Assembly: GCA_009859145.1 (NCBI GenBank)
Contig: VRVR01000012.1
Location: forward strand, 62,001 to 126,000
DNA length: 64,000 nt
Reading direction: 5' to 3'
DNA from: Andalucia godoyi
Lineage: Eukaryota; Discoba; Jakobea; Jakobida; Andaluciidae
Shown: one piece after another, positions 57,327 through 64,000 of the stretch
Layout: each line of letters begins with the position of its first letter
Position numbering within the stretch: position 1 is the first letter of the stretch
Translations under genes and position numbers: made by a program
Notes under the pieces: model-generated
What the model was told of the DNA's origin: nothing
What the model saw: the letters and a program-made list of their open reading frames with translations, nothing else
Database searches by the model: none

Positions 57327-57670
57327 TCTCGGCTGTGATGAACTTTGAGGAAAAAAAAATATAATCGAGACAAATCGCGAATCGAACAAGCAAACAAACA
57401 CAAAAACAAAACCAAAAATATATATATGCAGGTACAATACAAACACCAGAACAATAAATATGCCTGCTATCGTCTCTCACAAATTCATTTAAAACATCGA
57501 GGTAGAGACAGTGCCGGAGTGCATAAACGGTATTGGGTGTTCTGAAAAGAGAGAAGCAGTGGGAACAACGGTGACGGAGAGAAGAAGCAAAATAGCAGAT
57601 GTGTCCCTTCCGCTCCCGGGTCATTATTTGGGTATTTCCCGAGGGTTCATGCCTTTCATGTCCATCAGGG
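57327..57670. other. upstream region of the giant receptor gene
   Basis: A-rich on the plus strand near 57346-57430, so pyrimidine-rich on the receptor coding strand, with a short (TA)n run. No gene seen before the transposon. Confidence 0.5.
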
Positions 57671-57678
57671 ATGCTGAC
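57671..57678. repeat. target-site duplication, left copy (ATGCTGAC)
   Basis: Eight bases directly outside the left inverted repeat of the hAT element, identical to 60378-60385. Eight bp is the family's target-site length. Confidence 0.93.
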
Positions 57679-60377
57679 TAGGGTTGGCAAATGCAATATT
57701 GCCATGCAAGATTGTGCATGCAAGATTGTGCAATTGCAGTTCAGCCGAGAAGGTGCATTTCCTATAACAAGTCTGCAAGATTGCTGCAAGATTGCTGCAA
57801 GATTACAAAATATTATAAAATATTATACAATAATATCTATTTATATAGGCATCATTGCAGGAACAATTAGCAACTCGAAGCCGTTCCGATCGCCATTGTC
57901 ATCATCATCTTCTTCTTCTTCACCATCATCATCATCGTCGCCGTCCTCGTCTTCTTCAGATACGAAAGGATTGACAAACGGCACTTCATCCAGAGCATCC
58001 CCGTTCTCAAACATTGGCGGAGCATTTCCGATATTTTGCAGCAGCAGCGCACGCCGTTGTGGCAGTGGCAGTCTGGGTCCTTGTGCAATCCGGATACCCT
58101 CCTCAGAAAGCTTGTCCATGCATGCTTGCCCGAGTGACTTCCGCTGAGTTCCAATTTCCTCAGGTCGTCGCATCGCTTCTTGCACGGTGACCAGTTTTCG
58201 CTGCGTTTCATTGTGCATGCGATTACGAAGCTTAGTAAGCGTTCTACCGTGGGTGCTGAAATTCCTCTCCGCTGCGGCTGAAGTTACAGGGATTTCGAAA
58301 AGACGCATCGCAATTTGGGAAAGCTTTGGAAAGCGCATCAGCCCCACTCCGTTCCAGAATGCTCGCGGGCACACGCGACCGTTCACCGTACAGAGGGCAT
58401 AGTTGAATGCAACCGAACCCACTACCCACATGGCTAGCTCATTGCCAAGGTCGTTGCGGGAGGCTTCGTCTATCTGGGAGTTACAGTACGAAACACCTTC
58501 GTCCACGACGGAAGAATCAAAGTACATTCGGTGAAAACGGGGATCAAGAAAGACCGCGGCGACAATCTCTGGTCGATGCAGGTACGCCTTCCACCGCTGC
58601 AGTAGCTTGGTTTCTGCTCCAGCAGCATCCTCTGCCGACAGAACAGACGCACAGTGGAGATTCAGGTGGTCCCACAGGACAAATGCATCGGAAAGCACCG
58701 ACACATCACTTTCCAAGAAGGCGATGACGATTGCAAACTCGCGCAAGAAGCACTCGGCCTTGCGTAATTCCTGCCAAAAGCTGTTCCTGACCAACGAGGC
58801 GGCACGATGTCCTAGGTCTACCTGCATCTCTGCCCGTGCAGCGGCCTGACGAAGTGCATCTTCATTTGCAATCACACTCGCAATGCAAGTGTGTTGACTG
58901 GCCCATCTTGTCGAGACGGATGCTTGCAGACGTTTCCTCGCGCCGCATTGCGTCTCGATTCTCGTCCAAAGCAATTTCTTCCGGCTGAAAAACGACGTCA
59001 AGTCGTTACAAAAGTCAATGCTTGCGGCAAGCCACGGCAACTCTCGACAGATATCCTTCAAGAGAAGATGTGTAATGTGAGCCGCACAACCAATGGTTGC
59101 GAGCTTGGGCATCTTTTGTTTCAGCAATCTCCATGCTTTCTTCATCGTGTTGCAGTTGTCTGTGACGATTGCACTCCACTTGTCTACTCCACCGCACGCA
59201 TGTTCGGTGATTTCTCTCATCTTTGCATGTATGACGTCGGCCAAATACTCTGCATCTTGATTGTGGTCTCCGGTGAAAACGGAATCGAAGAAAAGAGGCG
59301 CGGGTGTGTGCACGATGAAATTGACCACTGCAGCGTCTACAGCGTTTGTCCAGGAATCGGTCGACACGCTCAGCCATCGGGCCTTCAAACAAGCGTCTGC
59401 GAACGTAGACTTGCATTCTTGGTACATTTCATTCAACAGTGGACCAGCGACCGCTCGGCGAGTCGGCAGTGCAGGGAATGACTCCGATCTGGAAGTGACA
59501 CCGAGGCTGTCGAATGCGAATTTCAGTTGCTCATTTTCAATGAACCTGAAGGGAACATTGCACTGGTACATTGCTTTCACAAAATGTCGCACAAAGGCAT
59601 CCCAGGCAGGACGGGAAATGGACACAGTCGAAGACTTGATTGATGACTGGCGGAAAACTTTCTTCACTGGTTCTGTGGTGCTACTTGCCTCTGATGTCAG
59701 CACTCGTCGACGACTCTCAACCAAGCGACAATCTTCTCTATTTGTCAACGACGACGACGAAGACGATTGCGAGTTGTCCGAACTTGGGGAAAAAATAACG
59801 CGCCCAAAAATGGAGCTGTGCTGCTTGGACAAGACAGCCAAGTCGCTTGCGGGAATGTTCTTACAGGTGATGAAGTGTGCGCACACTCGAGTCGGATTAT
59901 CGGATCCTGGAACAGATATTCCACAGTGTTTGCACTTCCAAGGTCCCTTCCCCTGGTTTTCTGCAGGGTCTTTCTCACCTCCAGAGTACACCACGTGTTT
60001 GAAAACAGAAGACTTTGATTTGTGGCCCACAGGAGTAATACGGGTCTGCGAATCCCGCCCTGTTTCGTTCGAAGATGACTGTGCAACAGACATGTTCTGA
60101 AGTCAAGAAATGTCCAAACAAAAGACAAATTAAAAACCACGAACAACGAAACGAAAACAACACCGGCAATTTCAACTAAAGATGTCGAACAGGAAATTTG
60201 AGGCATGTGGCCAGAGAGGCCAGAAGTGAAATCGCGGGAAATTGCGGCGGCCAAAATGGCGGGCAATCGGAACCGCTTATGAAGCTGCAATATTGCATTG
60301 CAATTTCACTGCAATTTCATGCAACTTTGTGCAATCTTGCACTCCAAAGTCCGTTGCAGTGCAAGATACCCACCCTA
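57679..60377 (-). mobile_element. complete hAT-family DNA transposon, 2699 bp
   Basis: The ends are imperfect inverted repeats, TAGGGTTGGCA on the left and (reverse strand) TAGGGTGGGTA on the right, fitting the short YAGGG-type hAT termini. The element is flanked by a perfect 8-bp duplication, ATGCTGAC. It contains one intact transposase gene on the minus strand. Subterminal zones carry many copies of TGCAAGATT: five on the left at 57705, 57719, 57774, 57785 and 57796, and one on the right at 60333-60341 (opposite strand), with related TGCAATATT and TGCAATTT variants. These are likely transposase-binding sites. The intact duplication and open frame indicate recent insertion into intergenic DNA. 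Confidence 0.93.
57841..60093 (-). CDS. hAT-family transposase with BED zinc finger
   Basis: 750 residues, uninterrupted. The N-terminal BED zinc finger has Cys54, Cys57, His73 and Cys77 (WKCKHCG through AHFITC). The RNase H-like core follows, with the first Asp in VSTDSW, the second in VTDNCN and the family's GCAAHITHLLLKDI insertion-border motif. The C-terminal hATC dimerisation region reads VTSAAAERNFSTHGRTLTKLRNRM, with the catalytic Glu in AERNFS. A very acidic tail (DDDDGEEEEDDDD) ends the protein. The enzyme cuts and pastes the element. No frameshift or stop is seen, so it may be functional. Confidence 0.95.
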   Translation of the reverse strand: MSVAQSSSNETGRDSQTRITPVGHKSKSSVFKHVVYSGGEKDPAENQGKGPWKCKHCGISVPGSDNPTRVCAHFITCKNIPASDLAVLSKQHSSIFGRVIFSPSSDNSQSSSSSSLTNREDCRLVESRRRVLTSEASSTTEPVKKVFRQSSIKSSTVSISRPAWDAFVRHFVKAMYQCNVPFRFIENEQLKFAFDSLGVTSRSESFPALPTRRAVAGPLLNEMYQECKSTFADACLKARWLSVSTDSWTNAVDAAVVNFIVHTPAPLFFDSVFTGDHNQDAEYLADVIHAKMREITEHACGGVDKWSAIVTDNCNTMKKAWRLLKQKMPKLATIGCAAHITHLLLKDICRELPWLAASIDFCNDLTSFFSRKKLLWTRIETQCGARKRLQASVSTRWASQHTCIASVIANEDALRQAAARAEMQVDLGHRAASLVRNSFWQELRKAECFLREFAIVIAFLESDVSVLSDAFVLWDHLNLHCASVLSAEDAAGAETKLLQRWKAYLHRPEIVAAVFLDPRFHRMYFDSSVVDEGVSYCNSQIDEASRNDLGNELAMWVVGSVAFNYALCTVNGRVCPRAFWNGVGLMRFPKLSQIAMRLFEIPVTSAAAERNFSTHGRTLTKLRNRMHNETQRKLVTVQEAMRRPEEIGTQRKSLGQACMDKLSEEGIRIAQGPRLPLPQRRALLLQNIGNAPPMFENGDALDEVPFVNPFVSEEDEDGDDDDDGEEEEDDDDNGDRNGFELLIVPAMMPI

Positions 60378-60385
60378 ATGCTGAC
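60378..60385. repeat. target-site duplication, right copy (ATGCTGAC)
   Basis: Identical to 57671-57678 and directly abuts the right inverted repeat of the hAT element. Confidence 0.93.
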
Positions 60386-60658
60386 AGCCTTCGAACTGTG
60401 GTTGCATCAAGCACCTCGAGAATCTTCAATCAAACTTCCTCGATGTGAGAATACTGGAGCAGAGTTTTCTTTCTGATGCTTTTGCTTTTTCGTGGAAATA
60501 TTCCGCGGACGTTCCACCATCACTCAGCACAAACAGAGACCAGGTTTTTTAAGATATCCGAACAGCCGGGCATTCCGTAGAAGAAGGCACAGAGGAGCAT
60601 CGGCAGCAGCAACAACAGTAACAAGAATAACAACAACAACAGTAACAGCAACAAAAAG

Positions 60659-60934
60659 ATGTCGGATCGAGAGTTTTTGCAGTCTCTTATTGGAAAGCAG
60701 ATGCAAGTAGGGGTATCCGATGGACGACGGATTGAGGGCACTCTGTACTGCATCGACGCACAAGGAAACATCATTCTGAACTCTTGTACACAGCGGTTCG
60801 ACAACGATGCTGTTCCCATCCGCTCTGTCCTCATCCTTGGGAAATACGTCACAAGCTGCTCTGTGCTATTGGAGCCACCGCCATCCAGTGAATCGTCGTT
60901 GCCACCACCATCCAGTGGGCTATTGGCAAGCTAA
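60659..60934 (+). CDS. NAA38: NatC auxiliary subunit NAA38 / LSMD1-like Sm-fold protein
   Basis: 91 residues. A single Sm fold: the Sm1 motif is in LIGKQMQVGVSDGRRIEGTLYCIDAQGNIILN and Sm2 is in IRSVLILGKYV. The order and the short Ser/Pro tail match LSMD1 (NAA38), the small subunit of the NatC N-terminal acetyltransferase that acts on nascent Met-hydrophobic chains at the ribosome. LSM8 or another LSm ring protein is the alternative, but the 'DAQGNIIL' loop lacks the LSm Asn-rich RNA-binding pattern. The leader is rich in CAA/CAG triplets. Confidence 0.8.
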   Translation: MSDREFLQSLIGKQMQVGVSDGRRIEGTLYCIDAQGNIILNSCTQRFDNDAVPIRSVLILGKYVTSCSVLLEPPPSSESSLPPPSSGLLAS

Positions 60935-61383
60935 CCTTCATTGCGCCCAGACAGGGGAGAAACAGAGACGCTGCAAAAAGTAGCATGGACGGCTGGTTTT
61001 TTTATCTTATTTTATTTTTTTTGTCTTGCACAGCGGTTTTTTCAAGCTTTGTTCTGATGTAAATGAATATCCCTCTCCTCGACGAAGATGAAAGATTACG
61101 ATCACCGTTTTTGAGACAAAAAAAGGAGCGTGCATGTACCTGCAGCACACGCTCCCAGACTGCATGCAACTGCAAGCGGTTGTAAATCGCTTTTGCCGAT
61201 CCGCCGCACGCCTTTTCTGTCCTTTTCTTGTTTCGAACTTCATCTTTGGAAAAGGGAAAAACCCGTCTTTGCTGACGGAAAGGCAGCTGCTTCGTTTGTT
61301 TATCTGGTTTTGTTTATCTGTATTTTGTGAGTCGTGTATGGTCTGTCACGCTGCTACCGGAAGCTCGCATCTCTCGTTCAAGT
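60935..61383. other. spacer between NAA38 and the permease gene
   Basis: T-rich stretch at about 61000-61022 after NAA38, then unremarkable sequence. No gene supported. Confidence 0.5.
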
Positions 61384-64000
61384 ATGAGTCATAATGGAAG
61401 CAAAGGATCCAAGACTCGAGTGTCTCCAGAGGACGTTGGAATACCGGCATACCTGCTCGAAGACCTTCATGCATCTCGATGGGGCTCTGTGCGTGTGTCC
61501 ATACATTACATTGTGAATGATGCGTCGCGACACAAGAGAGCATGGCTGGTGGGTGTTTGTACTGTGTTTATCGTTGTCTTCTTCCTGACGCTCTTGCTCA
61601 ACGCCGTTCAGAGGTCGCCTTATATATTCCTCCGATTGTCCGAGTATTCTGTTGGTGAAATGGATCTCGTTCTTACGCCGCAACCGTCTAATGCTTCGAC
61701 AACTGGATTTTTAAATCATACGTACGTGGCTTCAGCACTCGGCTCTGTGGACGTTGTGTCTGGCGTCGCCCCAAGATGGGTCTTTCCGATTCGGCTGTCA
61801 AACAAGTACGATCCCACAAAGAACACCACTACGTTGGCTTTGCTCGCCGACACTGCACACGAGGAGTCCATTCACTTAGGAAGGGCGTTTCCGTATCGCA
61901 AGCTCGGATACGCAGAATGCCACGTTACCGAGTCTCTTCTGCGCGGCATGGGCGTTGGTCCAAATTATGGCAATCGACTGTTGATGACGATTTCTCCGAC
62001 CGATATTCTGTCGATCATCACGTCTGCGTCGGCCGATTCCGGGGCGTCGGGTGGCAACGGCACCTCTCCGTCAACTTCGTTTTTGACGGACCCGGCTGCC
62101 GCTCGCGCTTTTCTTTCCTCATTTGGTCTCAATTTTTCAGCACCCATCACTTTGAATATATCTGCGTTTCAAAGTCTTATTAACCAACAACTGGGTCAGC
62201 TGGGAGGAAACGGCACCAGCATTCTGTCGCTTCTCAATATTTCTCTGACGTTTGGCGTCTCTACAGTGACGTTATCCGGTGAACAAGTGTTCGATCTGCT
62301 GTTTCCTGTTTTCCAACAGATCATCGCGAACGGCCTCACGCTGGAGCTTGTGGTTGTGGATTCTGTGAGCTCTCCAGTCGGAAAGTGGCCAGCTGCAATT
62401 GGAAACGTGGTTTTCTTGGACTCGACGTTCATTACCCGGCAGCTTGGAGAGACGATCCGGGATACGTTGGAACGAAATCTTGCAACGCAACTCTTGCTGA
62501 CACCGGCTCAGATTTCCTCTGTCCAAAGCACGGTGACGTCTTTTCCCATCAATGAATATGCCTTTACGTCTGTTGTGATGTACCGGGATCGGATCGCGGC
62601 ATACGTGAAAGACGAAAAGCCTCGAGATAGCGACTTGATCGGATTTTCCAATGAGGCTTCTTTTGCACTTGGGCCATTGTTCACTGCGCAGTACACGTTT
62701 CCGATTGCAGCGGCCCTCAAGGCAACAACTTTCATTCGGATGTTTCTTGATCAACTCTTCTATCTCGTCGTCGTCTTGATGATATTCCTGGGATCCCTGC
62801 TCATCTACGCCCTTCTGCTCGCAAACGTGGAAGAAAAGACGTACGAGTATGCAATGCTTCGTGCACTTGGGCTGTCGAAGAGGTCCTTGTTGATGATCAT
62901 GATGGGACATGCGTTCGCTTTTGCGATTCCGGGTGTTTCCCTAGGCTTGCTGTTCGCATTCCTTGCAAACATCCCCGTTGCGCTGTATCTTGCCGATTTT
63001 GCTGCGACAGATCCTGATTTTTCTCTGTCCTGGCAAGCCATTTGTCTGGGTCTGGCGGTCGGCATCCTTATTCCCATCTTTGCAAACATAATCCCAATCC
63101 GAAGGGCATTTTCCCATTCTCTCAGAGATGCCCTTGATGTAACTCACCAGCAATTCTCGGAAACATCAGTCACGATGCAGAAGCTCGAGGAGTTGGGCAT
63201 AGAACCTTGGCAGACGGCACTGGGGATTGTCCTGGTCATTTTTGGCATCATTGTTTACTATCTCATTCCATATTCGTTTACTTTCCAAGACTGGCCGCTG
63301 TTTTTCACGATCCTCAATGCGATATTACTTGGTATGCTTCTGGGTCTGTGCCTCCTTGTTCAGCCATTCGAAGTGTACTTGGAACGCGCATTTTTGTGGA
63401 TCTTCCTTATCGCGACCTTCTGCAATCCCGACAAGAAAATGCACACGCTGGTCAAGAAATCAATGGCTGGCCATCGGCCTCGAAGCGGGAAAACGGCGCT
63501 GATGTTCACAGTTGCTCTCGCATTCATCATTTTTGCGGGAGTTATTTTTTCTTTGCAAGCCAAATCCATTCCGATGTCCACGGAAGCTGCCTTGGGATCG
63601 GATGTCGTTGTGCAGGCTCGCACCAGAACGGTTCCGCTGGATAGAAATCGCCTCAAGTCCTTGTTTGACAGTCCATCGACGTCCAGCGCAGTGCGAAAGT
63701 ATTCGTTTGTCACCTTTGAACTGTCGTTGATTGAAAATCTGCGCGTCGCGCGTTTGTCCAATCTCGTCGGATTTCCAACCAGTCGAACATTCGTGTACGG
63801 TGTAGAGAAGGACTATCTCGAGTCTGCGTACGCGAGATATTTCCTCGTGTCGCAACTGCAGTCGTCCTTCTCGTATCCTGATGTTGACGGCGTGCCAGAT
63901 GTGCCGCGTGTCATGATCGAAACTGCTGGACAGGCACGGTTCGACGGCGAGAATGTGTATGGAGATACGTACTACCCTCCGGTTGTCATCAACAGTTTCG
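61384..64000 (+). CDS. FtsX/MacB-type permease, 5' part (runs off the window)
   Basis: Open from the ATG at 61384 to the last base, ~872 residues so far. A first membrane helix lies at ~55-78 (AWLVGVCTVFIVVFFLTLLL). A large extracytoplasmic domain with many N-x-S/T sites follows, then the FtsX permease unit from ~453: three to four helices around MIFLGSLLIYALLLANVEEK, the coupling segment YEYAMLRALGLSKRSL and the closing IPIRRAFSHSLRDALD. More helices and a second extracytoplasmic domain begin before the edge, as in two-repeat LolC/MacB-like permeases. Family members work with an ABC ATPase to export lipids, peptides or proteins; none is visible here. It could carry a second FtsX unit downstream. 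Confidence 0.85.
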   Translation, partial: MSHNGSKGSKTRVSPEDVGIPAYLLEDLHASRWGSVRVSIHYIVNDASRHKRAWLVGVCTVFIVVFFLTLLLNAVQRSPYIFLRLSEYSVGEMDLVLTPQPSNASTTGFLNHTYVASALGSVDVVSGVAPRWVFPIRLSNKYDPTKNTTTLALLADTAHEESIHLGRAFPYRKLGYAECHVTESLLRGMGVGPNYGNRLLMTISPTDILSIITSASADSGASGGNGTSPSTSFLTDPAAARAFLSSFGLNFSAPITLNISAFQSLINQQLGQLGGNGTSILSLLNISLTFGVSTVTLSGEQVFDLLFPVFQQIIANGLTLELVVVDSVSSPVGKWPAAIGNVVFLDSTFITRQLGETIRDTLERNLATQLLLTPAQISSVQSTVTSFPINEYAFTSVVMYRDRIAAYVKDEKPRDSDLIGFSNEASFALGPLFTAQYTFPIAAALKATTFIRMFLDQLFYLVVVLMIFLGSLLIYALLLANVEEKTYEYAMLRALGLSKRSLLMIMMGHAFAFAIPGVSLGLLFAFLANIPVALYLADFAATDPDFSLSWQAICLGLAVGILIPIFANIIPIRRAFSHSLRDALDVTHQQFSETSVTMQKLEELGIEPWQTALGIVLVIFGIIVYYLIPYSFTFQDWPLFFTILNAILLGMLLGLCLLVQPFEVYLERAFLWIFLIATFCNPDKKMHTLVKKSMAGHRPRSGKTALMFTVALAFIIFAGVIFSLQAKSIPMSTEAALGSDVVVQARTRTVPLDRNRLKSLFDSPSTSSAVRKYSFVTFELSLIENLRVARLSNLVGFPTSRTFVYGVEKDYLESAYARYFLVSQLQSSFSYPDVDGVPDVPRVMIETAGQARFDGENVYGDTYYPPVVINSF

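Noticed and set aside
46026-57446. Receptor start at the upstream ATG at 57446
   Set aside because: The added 40 residues are AT-rich leader translation. The ATG at 57326 opens a proper signal peptide.
60120-60180. Short A-rich repeats upstream of the transposase as a second mobile element
   Set aside because: They lie inside the hAT element and are explained as its leader.
1-64000. tRNA, rRNA, spliceosomal RNA genes and CRISPR arrays
   Set aside because: I looked for tRNA box sequences, rRNA and U6-like motifs and regularly spaced repeats on both strands, and saw none I could support by eye. A covariance-model search would be decisive.

Overview
The window is nuclear DNA from a free-living, single-celled eukaryote with a compact, intron-poor genome. 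Nineteen long reading frames (including two cut by the window edges) code for recognisably eukaryotic proteins: RPN10, VPS53, HID1, RNase P/MRP POP4, COX6B, the NatC subunit NAA38, a giant HECT ligase and others. All read straight through, including frames of about 3000 and 3800 codons. Intergenic spacers are mostly 30-700 bp. The EFHB (CFAP21)-like protein implies a motile cilium. A hybrid histidine kinase and a Zn2Cys6 factor occur together with animal/amoeba-type genes such as phospholipase B-like and HID1. No plastid or prokaryotic operon signature is present. A jakobid- or apusomonad-like flagellate fits, but I cannot name the species from sequence alone.

Layout. 0-4 kb: end of a class III alcohol dehydrogenase, a caspase-fold peptidase, RPN10 with a long (GA)n tract just before its start, and an ER FKBP. 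4-8 kb: membrane-bound hybrid histidine kinase, divergent from a tiny secreted or membrane protein. 8.9-24 kb: AAA+ ATPase, HID1, VPS53, a PH/beta-helix protein, a Zn2Cys6 regulator and POP4. 24-28 kb: phospholipase B-like hydrolase, COX6B and an acidic helical protein of unknown function.

28-33.3 kb is the accessory part. It holds a decayed unknown gene, a frameshifted collagen/tail-fibre-like virus-type fragment, an unusual secreted protein and a broken DD(E) integrase, followed by a secreted MRH-like protein. This looks like the remains of one or more integrated viral or Polinton-like elements.

34-57.3 kb: EFHB, a 3041-residue UBR/UBA/ZZ/HECT ubiquitin ligase, and a roughly 3766-residue secreted-type receptor (FG-GAP-like repeats, Cys-rich repeats, EGF-like modules, multipass membrane domain). 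The last two genes converge with only 35 bp between stop codons.

57.7-60.4 kb is a complete hAT DNA transposon with an intact 750-residue transposase, terminal inverted repeats and a perfect 8-bp target-site duplication. After it come NAA38 and the first part of an FtsX/MacB-type permease that runs off the window.

Functional themes are secretion and trafficking (VPS53 in GARP, HID1 at the Golgi, the ER FKBP, lumenal PLB-like and MRH proteins) and ubiquitin-proteasome turnover (RPN10, HECT ligase). There is no evidence for operons. Control regions are rich in pyrimidine tracts and microsatellites.
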